From Anoplolepis gracilipes (lineage: Eukaryota; Arthropoda; Insecta; Hymenoptera; Formicidae): a stretch of DNA of 64,000 bases. Both the position numbers and the translations under genes were made by a program. This document shows positions 41,660 to 52,570 of the stretch, piece by piece; the first letter of the stretch is position 1; every line of letters starts with the position of its first letter. The stretch spans positions 11,849,501-11,913,500 of the forward strand of contig NC_132975.1 in the NCBI RefSeq assembly GCF_047496725.1, written 5' to 3'. Under the pieces are notes generated by a model, which saw nothing but the letters and a program-made list of their open reading frames with translations, was not told the origin of the DNA and searched no databases.

Positions 41660-43080
41660 CCTCTTTCTATCGCGCGCGGCGTCGTTTCGCGGCATGTATT
41701 CGCATTATCTCATGTGAATTCAGCGAGATTTGCTTTCCACCATTTTATCTACAGAATCGTGCATAATTTTTAAGATTTATTTAGTTTATTTTAAACTAAA
41801 AATTTTGTTTTCTTCGTCACAATAAAATTATTCTACATACTAAATTCATATCTAAAGTTTACATTACCGCTGAAATTTATATGAGAAATAATCGAAGATA
41901 AAATATTTTTAAATTTATTATTTCGATTCTGAAACTTATAATTATCTAAGAGAAGTCTAATGAAATTTTTAATTGATCATAAAATCCGATAATTTTAATT
42001 TAGAAGCATTATAAGCATTCAAAATCTTTTTTTTTTTTTTTTTAAAAAAAGTTTATATATTGTACATAAATAAAAATAATTCCTGCAGCATTTTTAAGCT
42101 ATAAATTCAAATTAAAAATTGCGCACAAAATTTATGTTACACAAATTTACACAAATATTATTACTTACAAAATAATAAAGTAAGATACTTAGGTATTTGA
42201 AAAATACTGTTATTTATGGTGATATTTTTGCCGGTATGTATACCGATTACAATCGTTACGTGAGCATCAAAGACTTAAGTGATTTACAAGCTGGGAGGTT
42301 GATTTACTATTTCTCTCTATCAGCAAGAAAAGATTTCTTGTATTCCCTTTGGAAAAACGTGCCGCGACTGAGCACGATCGGTTTCGCCAAGCCCCGTTAT
42401 CATAAATTTTCCATCCTCTTGGTGAGACCGAATGAATTACTAATATAATTGAAAAAGTTGCATATATGCAGACTCATAAATCGATCTCTGCGAATTAGAC
42501 TCGAAATATTATGCGGTCGCAATAATTAATGTTATTACATGAGAAAAGCATAATTAATATTTAATATCACATATTTCATTTAAATAGATACTTCGTATAT
42601 ATAACATTACTCTTATACAGTTTAAAATTTTATAAAACAAAAAATATCAGATATATTATGAAATCTTTTTAGCAAATAAAAAATAGTCGTCTTAAGCAAA
42701 GAAAGAAATAGTTAAGAAAAAAAAATAAAAATATTAATAATCTTATTACACTCTCTTGCTTTTTGAAATTACGATACAGGAGAATGTGTTTTTGTTCTCG
42801 CGTATTTATCTTTACATACAACGATTTATATTAAATAGAAATGTTTTGTACTTCTTAATGAAAATATACGATTTAATTAGTTGCAACCCTTTCCAACCAA
42901 CCAGCCATTGATCACGAGTCCAGCATTACGATGACCTATTTATCGGATTCACGGAGGAGTATGCATTAAATGGCACGCCATTACCACGGTTTCTGCCTAT
43001 ATCGACATAGGTAGCAATTTTTTCCATTGTCTCGCACGCCACGAAGAAGCAACAATGGCGTGAGTTTTAATCTCACGGGA
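41660..43080. other. AT-rich non-coding block
   Basis: AT-rich from 41750 to 42900 with a T run at about 42028-42042. CpG-bearing unique sequence resumes at 42900. An open stretch at 42200-42448 opens only with TTG and has no splice context. Confidence 0.5.
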
Positions 43081-43760
43081 AATGCGTCTGCGGAGTTTTG
43101 ACGCAGTCGATACGAAATACGAACGTACCTATGACTATATCCGGTATTTTTCACGCGGTATCGTTCGTCAATTACGCGCGTACGCGTATGTCACAAAATT
43201 GCGTTTCAGCGTGCATTCGTGTGTACGTCAGCGGCTTTCTTTCGCCTCGATACGACAAAAGATTTTGTCTCGAAGGAAAACTACGAGGGCTCGTGTCGTT
43301 ACAGGTGTCCGTGGCGACTACGCGCCCTCGCTACACCGAATTCTCCTGCTCTCCCCCACGCGGCGGCGTCCATCGTTACGAGTACTCTCACCCCATTCTC
43401 GACCGGCACCGGGGCTCACTTTATTACTCGCTCACACCCACCTCGACGATTCGATCGGAATTTCTGGCCGCAAGAACGAAACAACATAGACGATCCAAAC
43501 GAGCGATACGCTGGATATACTATTTTTCCCTCTTTCTCTCCCTCGCGTGAATTCGTAAAAAAGATTTCACCCGATAGAAAAATTCGCGAAAAAAGAATCC
43601 ACATCCGCAAACAATGTCGCGCGACACCGGATATGCCTGTTAGATGTACGAGGTACAACTATTCGCCGTATCCGGGGACATCCCCGGACGTTCGACGGCG
43701 ACGGTTCTAACTGTAGCACCGCAAACGACGCCGCGATACTTTTCGCGATTGGCTTCTCGA

Positions 43761-43788
43761 GCCGCGAGCCGCGAGCCGCGAGCCGCGA
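43761..43788. repeat. (GCCGCGA)4 tandem repeat
   Basis: Four perfect consecutive copies of a seven-base CpG-rich unit. Confidence 0.95.
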
Positions 43789-44686
43789 ACACGCTGCCGC
43801 GATTTTCGACCTACGTGTGCTCTCTTTCTTTCTCTCTCGTGGCTTCGAGAGGGGCGCGGGTGTGCTATCGTGACTCTTGGCAGCACCACGGACCTGCGTT
43901 CGCGGCCTGGCCGGCGATCGTCTTCCTCGTCTCACTACAGTCCACCGCGCGTTCCATCCTCCCGCGGAGCAGCACCGCCACCTCCGCCTCCTTCGCTGCC
44001 TCCTACTTCACCGGAGCGCAACACGGTGTTGCCCGGTATCTAGGCAACTTTGCGGAGCGTGGCTGCTCCCTCTGCCAGCAGCCCGTTCCACGTAGGCTAC
44101 GAACTCGCCGCTGTTGCGCGTCTTTTTCTCTTCTTCTTTCCTCGATAGCTGCTCTCTTCTCTCTCTCTCGTTTCGCACCCTCTTGTCGCACTCGTTTCTT
44201 CTTTTCTTTTCTCAACAAGGATCACGCGTTCGCGCGAACGTATGCACGCGAGAATGCTCTCGTGTATCCGCGTTCATCATCGTCGCCCTTCCTGTCCTGT
44301 TGCAGCTTCTCTCTTCTTTCTCTTCGAAATCCCATTCGTCTCCGTTCTTCTGCGTCGCTCCTATTATATGTGCCGCTTCTTTTATCCGTAATTGCTTTCG
44401 TCCTTTGGCGAAGTCGTTCCTCTTGTATGCACGGTTCTATCTCGCATCGCGCGCATAGCCTTCGATACGAACGCGAATAATCCGAACGACGATTAAGACG
44501 ATTGCAGCGACGAACACGATGACGAAGATGACGAAGAGACGTGTAGCAGCTTCCCGTACAAGCCGCACGCACAGGATGTACGCCGCGAAGTCCGTCCGAA
44601 CGTGGCAACTCGCGCTAGACTGAGACAACGGCTGGCAAGAGGGAAACGACGGAAGATCAGAGAAATAGGAATGGAGAGAAAGAGGT

Positions 44687-44741
44687 GGCAAAAGATAAGA
44701 GAGATAAAGAGAGAGAGAAAGAAAGAGAAACAGACAGAGAG

Positions 44742-44797
<56 letters not shown>

Positions 44798-44798
44798 G
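44687..44798. repeat. (GA)n purine array
   Basis: GA-rich repeats with AAAG and CAGA interruptions, nearly pure GA at about 44747-44783. Confidence 0.95.
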
Positions 44799-44815
44799 GA
44801 TTGGACACGCGGGGA

Positions 44816-45144
44816 TGGAGAGAACCGCCTCTTGTCCCTGCGAACGGGTGCCCGAACCGGAAACCGAAACCCCTGAAAAAGGAAGCGGTCGGGGTCGTGT
44901 ACGAGCTGCCGGTCGAGCTCTCGCGACTCGCAGCTACCGCCGCGATATAAGCGCGAGGAGCGTTCCCCACGAGATGGGGCATAATCCTCCTCCGCCACCT
45001 CCATCACCGGAGCAGCCACCCTCCCCGCTGTCCCTACCTCCCGTGGCCGCCTCCGGTTCCCACCACGATTTCGTGGGAGGCTGCGGACTGGACCAGCACG
45101 CAACCAGCGTGACCCCCACCACGTCCCGAGCACCGGGGGAGTAG
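44816..45144 (+). CDS. Possible proline-rich small ORF, unknown
   Basis: The frame is open through the GA array and on to a TAG at 45142-45144. Two in-frame ATGs have good context: 44816 (GGGATGG), giving 109 residues, and 44974 (GAGATGG), giving 56. The second starts MGHNPPPPPPSPEQPPSPLS and continues with a histidine/threonine-containing tail. Proline-rich starts of this kind occur in transcription factors, but no domain is present and the frame stops without a usable splice donor. It could be an upstream ORF, a short first-exon product or a chance frame in GC-rich DNA. Confidence 0.22.
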
Positions 45145-45424
45145 ACTCGGGGGGTGTGATGGCGCGAGGGGGGAGACATCGCGGGGCTCGAGGGGTTGCG
45201 AGAAGGCGGGTGAGACAGGCGGCCCGGGGGCGGAGGAGAGAGCCGGAGGACAGCATCCCCGAAGCCCACCCCACAGATCAATATTGTGTGCCCACCACCT
45301 TGTACCGGAGAACCTACCCCGTCTCTCTTCTATAACCGTCGCGCGCCGTATGTCTCGTCTCTCTCATCGCCAACCACCCCTTTGCGAACCCCCGTGGCTC
45401 ACGGCCGTTGCCGTGTATCGCGAG

Positions 45425-45510
45425 CTCACTCTGCTTCCCTCCTTTCTCTCTCTCTTCCTCTCCTTTTCATCCTCTCTCCCTCACTCTTATTCTCGCTTTC
45501 TCTCTCAAGG
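45425..45510 (+). other. Pyrimidine tract with splice-acceptor-like end
   Basis: About 80 bases of CT-rich sequence end in CTCAAG followed by GGTAAGCATG. It fits a strong 3' splice acceptor after 45509 or 45510. The overlapping GGTAAGC could alternatively act as a donor, so the polarity of the exon boundary is ambiguous. Confidence 0.35.
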
Positions 45511-45566
45511 GTAAGCATGCGCGCGCGCGAGGGTGTGCGTTGATTCCATCGCGACCGTCGCGAACG

Positions 45567-45665
45567 ATGCTGGAGCATGGTCCAAGTCCGCCAAGGGGGA
45601 TTAGCCTCAGCGGTCGAGATCCCAGGGACGGCATAGTTTCGGTGCACCAAAGGGTACCGATATAA
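45567..45665 (+). CDS. Possible short ORF after acceptor-like site
   Basis: An ATG in good context (GAACGATGC) opens a 32-residue frame beginning MLEHGPSPPRGISLSGRDPR and ending in TAA. It lies just downstream of the pyrimidine tract and acceptor-like AAG at 45510, so it could be the first coding part of a second exon. The only GT near its end (in AAAGGGTACCG) is a weak donor. The family was not recognised and the support is mainly positional. Confidence 0.18.
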   Translation: MLEHGPSPPRGISLSGRDPRDGIVSVHQRVPI

Positions 45666-45720
45666 CACGGGGAATAAGTAGAGCACGGATAGATATTGAG
45701 GTTGGCGGATGAGTCATTTT

Positions 45721-47196
45721 CAAAGTTGCTGGGAAAATGCTTGTTTAAAACGAGCCTTGCTCGATGGCCAAAATGTTACGTGCACGCTCATTATATATCG
45801 ATCAAACTTTTTGCGAGACGAGTACACGTAATGTCTTTCTTGAATAAAAAGAATCAAGTCGCAATGTGATGTAAATTACAACAGATTATTTAAAAAATAG
45901 ATCTTAGTTGACAGTTACATGACAACTTTTTTGTTTTTTTTTTAAATCCGAGGAAATATTTAATAACAATTGTATTTTTCATAAATGATTATTTTGAAAT
46001 ACTGATAAAAAATGAAATTTAATAATATAATATAAATTACAAAAATAAATAATAGATACATTAATACAATGTAAATGAATATGTATGCTTTTAAAAATTG
46101 AATAAAAAATGTGATATCTCTCGAAAATAATCGGCATGATATGTTGCTTCATATATTTTTGATTATTCTGATTTATAATACCATACATATGTAAATATAT
46201 AGTAATATATAGAATTATATTTAATAAATTGATGATTTATATATACAGGCAGTCTCTTTATCAGCAGCTGTTTGTTGAGAAGATTACGGAGAAAATCATA
46301 CAAGGCGCTTTAGTCAGTCAGAGAACATCATTCCATAGAAACAAAAGGAGAAAGAGAGAAAAAACGCTAAATTTTCAAGAGTTTTTTTGCAAAATATTAT
46401 TTATACATTATTTGATAAAAATTGCTTAATAAGAAATAAACAAATTCGTATTTTAATTTTTACCTTTTTGGATATCGTTAATACTCTCCCTTCAGAATCG
46501 TTCAAACTACATCACCATCCCATGAAAATGTAGCAAGTCCGAGCCGTTTACAGTCGATAACGTTACACCGCTGGTGCTGTTGCGTTCACCATGTGCTGTT
46601 ATTCGAATTCTTACAAATATTATCTCCCTTTGAAAAGTGTGTGTTCTAATCGAGAAGACAGATTCCTTGCAAATTTTCTGTACGTTTTCTTACAAAAGAT
46701 ATTTCTCGTATATAGTAAAATTCGAAAAGAAATTAATTATGCTTATATATTTCTTTCGTGTCTTTCTCTCTTTTATTTGCATTGTTTCAATCCAAGTATT
46801 TTTATAATGTATAAAAATATATTATTTCAATATACATATGTATATTTTAATTTAAACTCACAATGCTTAAAAATCAATTAATTTGAGTGAAATAACTTTG
46901 TGATATTCCAAAATTGTAATGGATACCCAAACTATAATCAATGAAACTTATTTATTCATCAAAGTTATTCATTGATTTTACACAATAATAGCATGGTCTG
47001 GTCGGATAAATTATTAATAATTAATATTTGCATAACTATATCTAATAACACTGATTAAAGTTCTAATTATACAATGAAACTGCAATTAATAATCAGCCAC
47101 ATAAATAACTACCTTAGACAAGTACACAAATAATCCAATCATTAGATATAGCTTTTCCTAAACAGTAATTATAATTGAAAGATTCCATACAAGTTT

Positions 47197-47198
<2 letters not shown>
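45721..47198. other. AT-rich non-coding block
   Basis: AT-rich sequence right of the CpG-rich island. No exon, RNA gene or element end was recognised. Confidence 0.55.
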
Positions 47199-47260
<62 letters not shown>

Positions 47261-47270
47261 GTATATTATA
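47199..47270. repeat. (TA)n microsatellite
   Basis: About 70 bases of TA alternation with two GTA interruptions. Confidence 0.96.
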
Positions 47271-47480
47271 ATGTACTTAGTACAACATTATCGTTATAAG
47301 TGTCCACAGCAAAGTCCACGTGCGAATAACGAGCAGATTCAAGAATTCAGCATTTTCCTTTATATATACGAGGTCGTTTACTCATTGTTATAACTTCCTT
47401 AGAAGCCATTACAAAGACGCGCGCTCCCCTATTCTAAGATAATTCGGCTGACACAAAGCACACAGCTACCCAAAGTTTAC

Positions 47481-47490
47481 GAAGAGAGAG

Positions 47491-47521
<31 letters not shown>

Positions 47522-47548
47522 GGAGGGAGAAGAGGGGAGGGGGAGAAG
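47481..47548. repeat. (GA)n and G-rich purine tract
   Basis: GA alternation grading into GGGAGGGAGA and GGGGAGGGGG words. Confidence 0.93.
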
Positions 47549-48056
47549 CAATTTGCCATACGCTACATTAAATTTCACAAAAGCGAGAAGCCCTTTCCAC
47601 GGCAGCGTAATCACTAATCAAAACTACGTTTCTAGACCGTGTCAGGCATCGGGTTCGTACCATTTAGAGCAACATCGAATACAATTACCTACCTACTCAG
47701 TATGCTAATTACGGCAAGACGCCGGATGAGGTAATATATCGTCATCTTACTCGCGCCGTTTCGAGATGGTCAAGGCTGAGATTTGCCACCTCGCTCCCAA
47801 GAAAACAATGCGTTCATAAATTCGCGCCTACTGACAGATTAATCGGCCCGAGAGAGAAAAAATCATTGAGATGCAAATTTTTGCGCGCACTTTAAACGTA
47901 CCCGCAATCTTAGCCTCTTCATTCTCCGAGAACCAGAAGTGAATTATCGCAACGGCGGATTGAATAGTGGTTAAAATTCTTATAAATATTAATGATAAAA
48001 AAAAATTCTATATTTATTAGAGCTGGTAAGAGCATTCATTGAAAACTGGTGAATAA

Positions 48057-48085
48057 TCGTATATATACGATTCGTATATATACGA
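48057..48085. other. Twin 14-base palindromes
   Basis: TCGTATATATACGA, a perfect palindrome, occurs at 48057-48070 and again at 48072-48085, separated by one base. This may be a dyad binding site or a duplicated cruciform-prone sequence. Confidence 0.85.
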
Positions 48086-48099
48086 ATAATCTATTCATT

Positions 48100-49060
48100 C
48101 GTTTCGGCGATTATCGCGCGACGACCAGCAAGTGAATTGCTTGCGGGGCTCGGAATGGTCAAGGCTACAAACTGAGACGGATGGACAGACCGGTACGAGA
48201 AATGAGCGATGTTTGGTAGGACGCAGGTATACAAGCAGGAAGGGAACAGTTGCACCTGGCAACCCTGAGATGGAACCCAAACTCACGCCTTGCAGGCGCG
48301 TCTCTCACCACACGATCCGACCCATCCCACTCTCCACGGTCCATTCTTCACAGCCGGCCGTCCCTCTTTGAGAATCAGCCTGCTGGTCGTACACTCGCCC
48401 AAAATAACAGAAATTGTGGAGAAATCAGCGTTCTCCCCAGACTATTCCTTGTGGACCATTGTGGCGCCTCGAAGAGCGACGAGGCTTCTCGACGACTCCG
48501 TCGGAACGCTATTGTATGTCGTCGAGTTTTCGCTCCTTTGAATCTTGCATCGTCCAGGAATGGTTTGACTTTTCTGTGCTCTTTTCAATTTCATTGCACT
48601 TTAATGCCGATTGCACGAGGCACCAGGTGTCACGGTAGTACCCCTCTGACGTATCGCTTGCTCGCTCACTATCGCCCGTGGACTTTTATTTACGACGTGC
48701 GACGAATCCGATGCGAAACGCTCGGTTAAATACGAGAAGAAGGGAGGAAGAGGAGAAAAGGGGGGCGGACAAAGTTCTCTCATGTGTGCTCGAGGGGGTG
48801 AAGCAAAACCGCGCGTGATCGACCTGGGGTTCTCTCTCCCCGAACTTTCAGGTCAAACATTCGATGCTGGAAACGTCTATTTAGGTCACTCGGTTCGCGA
48901 ACAGATCACTCGAAACTTTTGCGCAATTGACGTATCCGGAACGGAATGTGCGCGATCTGTGCAAATATGTGTTTTCGACGCTGTGCTTCGAATGAAACGG
49001 AAATGTTAACGCCTTCACCTATCCAACCAGGATAGCGAGTCTGCGTACGATGCAGTCTGT
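48100..49060. promoter_or_regulatory. CpG-rich block, possibly promoter or exon-bearing
   Basis: GC-rich, repeat-free sequence with several overlapping open frames. The longest is 48250-48729 on the plus strand, which opens with TTG and is therefore unlikely to be a gene from that point. Donor-like GTGAGTTT occurs on the minus strand near 48281. Nothing decisive identifies a gene. Confidence 0.3.
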
Positions 49061-50560
49061 TATTATAAGAGTAAAAACCTCGGAATATTGAATTTATGTT
49101 ATAATAAAGTGATATAGAGGAAAACAAGTTATATAAATAATTTTTTTTTATTTTAAGCGTATTTCAGTTTTGTCTAACAAATAATATTATTTCAGTTTGA
49201 ATAAAAATATTTTCGGAGATAAATTATTTAACGAGAATATAAAGAGTATATTTTTTTAACGAAAATATCGAGAAAGATAACCGTTTATCAACATTTTTTC
49301 AATTTTCGAAAATTTCATTTCTTGATAAGTAAACTTTAGCTAAAATTTCTGTTAAAGTAAAGTGTTTCTATAATCAACCGAGTAATAAAGTTTTGTTATT
49401 TATTTATGTAAAACTTAAATCATGAAAACTTGCCACATAATGTTATATCTTCGTGTGTTTTCGCATTTGCTCTTTTTCTTTTTTACAAATTTTCTTATAA
49501 AAACTTATAAAAAAACTTTTCTTATAAAAGAGAAAGAGGACATAATACTACTTATGTCGAGAAAGTGAGAAAGAAAAAGATGAATGATTTAAATAAATCT
49601 AGCGCAATGTTACACTATTACTCGTCAAAGTTAAAGTAGGTTATTTTTTCGAGTTAATCAGAGTTACAATCAGCTGACTCTTTACTTATGTGGTGATAAA
49701 TTATTTCGCGGATACCTCATGAAGCTTGGCCGACTTTGATTATTATAGAAACGGAATGCGATTAACTTTGCACATCGGAGACTTTTACGAACGGTGCAAA
49801 AGTGTACGAGGAATGGCGTTAACCGCATTTATTCTTGTCTTACCAACTCCTTTCAGCTGTGGCGTGTCACAACGATAAAGTTTCCTAGGACAGAGTACCC
49901 CGCATACATCCAACTCTCTGAAAAATTATGCATTGTGTCGATGCAAATCTATCACGATAAGTGATGATATCGATTACCTCCGGCTTTTGTCACGCGAAAG
50001 ATGGAATTTCAATAACGGCCAATTTTATCGAGAAGATTTATATCCAATAATTAATCCAATTACTTCAATTAGCTCTATCTTACATTCCACATCGAGTGAT
50101 ATTTTGAAGGCACTTATACTATTTCAATAAAATAGATTTAAAAATATATCGCACGTGTCGATCAGCATCGCTCGCGTTGGCTATATACATACATATTTAT
50201 TCCTATTATATAATTATAATTAAGTTTAATAACTATATCCACGTCCTTCAATCGTGAATTGAGATATACGCATGGAATCTCAAATTAAAATACGTCGAAT
50301 ACATTTGAACTAACGTAAATGCCTCGTTAATCTCGCTGATTACAAGACTGCCGAGACTACATCTCGCTATGAGCCATCTGTGAGTCTGATGACAAGTGAC
50401 GAAGAAAAGCATTCGTTAAGGGAGTTTCGCTTTTCTTTTTCGCTGTTCCGTGCAGTGAGTTATGAAGGGGCACGATGGAGAAAGACAGAAGATGCGAAGG
50501 AGAGCTCGGTGCAAAAAAAAGTCTGGTGTATAGCAATGCTACGCTAAGTAAAATGAGTAG
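49061..50560. other. Non-coding block, no gene recognised
   Basis: AT-rich to about 49640, then CpG-bearing unique sequence at about 49700-50000 and from 50300. No exon was supported. Confidence 0.5.
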
Positions 50561-50856
50561 AGAAACGTGTCTCTGTGCGTGAGGTACTCATTTGGGAGAG
50601 AGAATCTCTCTTTCTCTCTCGCCTCTTCTTCTCTCCGTCTCTCGCCTTTCTCCGTCCACGCTCCTTCCATCCTTCTTTGTCTCTCGCCGTCTCTGTATAT
50701 TCCAGAATACTAATGACGCCGCGAGAGAAAATCCGCCTGGTAGTAACCCAAGAGTACCTACGGTTACCTGCAAAGTTTCCGTTTCACGTGCCAACTCGTG
50801 CAGGTTCGTACCTACTTCGAAGGTGCCTTACTAAACGCCGTAACGTCCGCCGCGTT

Positions 50857-51108
50857 TCATAAATTAGGAGGAACATTCCTCCTGGGAGGACAAACCCTCC
50901 AAAACTCGACGCGGAAATAGAAGACGTACTCCGTAACGCGGCACACGGACCGGTTATGGCCGTAGGGGGAATACGATTGTTTCACGGTGGCATACGTAAA
51001 AGGGGAAGATACCGCGGCAAACAAAGTAACGAGAATATCTCGCATGACTTGTAATATTATGCCAAATTTCCCCGATGTCGGTCGGCTGATCGCAATACCT
51101 ACGGACAT
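50857..51108 (-). CDS. Possible small ORF, unknown
   Basis: On the minus strand an ATG at 51108 opens 83 codons to a TGA at 50857. An internal ATG at 51045, with G at -3, starts a segment (MRDILVTLFAAVSSPFTY) that is moderately hydrophobic, like a weak signal peptide. The tail is cysteine- and proline-containing (WRVCPPRRNVPPNL). Composition is more protein-like than in neighbouring frames. No donor or acceptor was found and the family is not recognised. Conserved non-coding DNA is an equally good explanation. Confidence 0.22.
   Translation of the reverse strand: MSVGIAISRPTSGKFGIILQVMRDILVTLFAAVSSPFTYATVKQSYSPYGHNRSVCRVTEYVFYFRVEFWRVCPPRRNVPPNL
50866..50900. other. Adjacent short hairpins
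   Basis: AGGAGGAA-CA-TTCCTCCT is a perfect 8-base stem with a 2-base loop at 50866-50883. It is followed at once by GGGAGGACAAACCCTCC, a second short stem using related GGAGG/CCTCC arms. Confidence 0.75.
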
Positions 51109-51474
51109 ATAATAAGAACATGTTCTACCAAAATTAATTAATCGCTTGTGTATGAATTGCAAGAAAAGGGAATTTGAATACACGTTTGAATTTATTGTTT
51201 TATATTATATAATGCGAGATGTAACATCAAGATGAATATATCGAGTCGGCGAATTAGCCACTAGGATTAGTCTCGGATGAAATAATCGTACCGTTTTTAT
51301 TGTAGAGCGTTCTCATCCTTTTCTTTTCGAGAACAGGCAGAGAATAAAAGTAATATCAAGTAAAGTTAAATGTTCCGGGAAATTATTAATTTCTACAAAA
51401 ATAGAAGTTGCCAAGTTCTTTTGATCACCGAATTGGAAACGTCCGTTCTGTGTGATGTAGGGCTAATAAATGAG

Positions 51475-51475
<1 letters not shown>

Positions 51476-51509
<34 letters not shown>

Positions 51510-51522
51510 TGTGTGCGCGCGT
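51476..51522. repeat. (GT)n microsatellite
   Basis: GT alternation with one TTGT interruption, passing into GCGCGCGTGC, an alternating purine-pyrimidine run. Confidence 0.95.
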
Positions 51523-52217
51523 GCTCTTCTAAGAGCCACCTTCTTCTAAGAACTTTGTCGTTAATCAGTATTTATTTTTAAAGAAATTATAACAGATTGT
51601 ACACGTAATTGATTATATAATTTTTCTTCTCACTTAAATACATCACATGCATCACATCAGGAAAACTCGTCGATAAAATTCGATAAAAATTATATAATGT
51701 CGCGTGGTTTACTTTGTAAAATGGCAATTTCTTTTATGCATAACAAAACATGAATAATTATGACTTTTTTAAAGTTTTTTAGAAAATAAATAACATATAT
51801 CTTCAATAAACTAGTCATTATTTATATTAGTCAATTATTTATTAAATTATAACTAAAGAAAAAGCAATTCATTTTAATAACCTCGTATTTTTTAATTGCA
51901 CTATATTAATAAAGATATATTTTAAATTACGTGTTGTGTGTATATTTAATTTTCGCAAATTAACATGCTTTTACGTACATTAAAAAAATTATATATGATC
52001 AAAAATTTGAACAATTTTTAAATTATATAAATATGGAAAATAAATTTTTATATTTAATAATGATTATTATGTCTCTCATTTTTAGTAATAATTGTAAAAA
52101 ATATTATAATAAAGTCAAATATATAAACAGAATAATAATATCCGCCTGCATTTCTCTGCTACTCACAATCAGTAGTAACCTTCCCTTCCTTGTTAACGTT
52201 CTAGGATTAATCATGGA
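51523..52217. other. AT-rich non-coding stretch
   Basis: AT-rich. A 62-codon hydrophobic frame at 52033-52221 is composition-driven and has no other support. Confidence 0.5.
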
Positions 52218-52365
52218 CTAACAAGTATCCCCAAAACAAACAAGAGCACCCTCATATGTCGAGAGTTTCATCTCTAGTCTTGGAGAAACTTTTACGGCCG
52301 ATTTACCGAAACGCATAAATAAGAAATGAGACGCATGACGGCACATTTGTCCGGCGAGTGAAAAA

Positions 52366-52564
52366 ATGTTTTCGTCTCGCTGGCGCGCGCGTGTACGACG
52401 AAAATTTATCGAAAACTGTTCTGACGGAACTATTCGTTTCCGGAAGTGGTTGGAAACTAGTTCGACATTCAATTTCTCTCCGCGAGACGATTTGTCCATC
52501 ATCGCCGTCGACCGAGGTGCGACCTCGGGATTCCATATCGTGCCCAACGACTCGTATCCGTCAG
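52366..52564 (+). CDS. Possible first coding exon, unknown
   Basis: An ATG at 52366 with A at -3 opens a frame of 66 codons plus one base. It ends at a perfect splice donor: CCGTCAG followed by GTAAGTTT at 52565. The peptide starts MFSSRWRARVRRKFIENCSD and is basic at the N-terminus with no recognisable domain. The exon lies in a CpG-bearing island (52220-52930), and a CT-rich stretch follows within the presumed intron. If the donor is used but the frame is not translated, this is a 5' UTR exon instead. No downstream acceptor or second exon was identified. Confidence 0.3.
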
Positions 52565-52570
52565 GTAAGT

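Larger units (their letters stand above)
43080..45720. promoter_or_regulatory. Large CpG-rich island, promoter-like
   Basis: This is the most GC- and CpG-rich part of the window, with dense overlapping open frames on all strands as expected from few stop codons. It contains a seven-base tandem repeat at 43761, a long GA array at 44.7 kb, a TATA-like GATATAAG at about 44943 and a strong pyrimidine tract ending in AAG at 45510. It probably contains the 5' end of one or more genes, but transcription direction and starts are not fixed by the sequence. Confidence 0.45.

Noticed and set aside
42197..42448. 83-codon plus-strand frame with protein-like residues
   Set aside because: Opens with TTG, no splice context and no recognised family; kept as non-coding.
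43082..44480. Several long frames on both strands in the CpG-rich island, up to 278 codons
   Set aside because: GC-rich DNA has few stop codons. The frames overlap on opposite strands, are rich in serine, arginine and alanine, and none shows a domain or a start plus donor.
44437..45274. Minus-strand frames of 181 and 205 codons
   Set aside because: They run through the GA array as serine-leucine repeats and lack good starts; they shadow GC-rich leader sequence.
48250..48729. 159-codon plus-strand frame
   Set aside because: It opens with TTG, has no recognised domain, and no splice boundary supports it.
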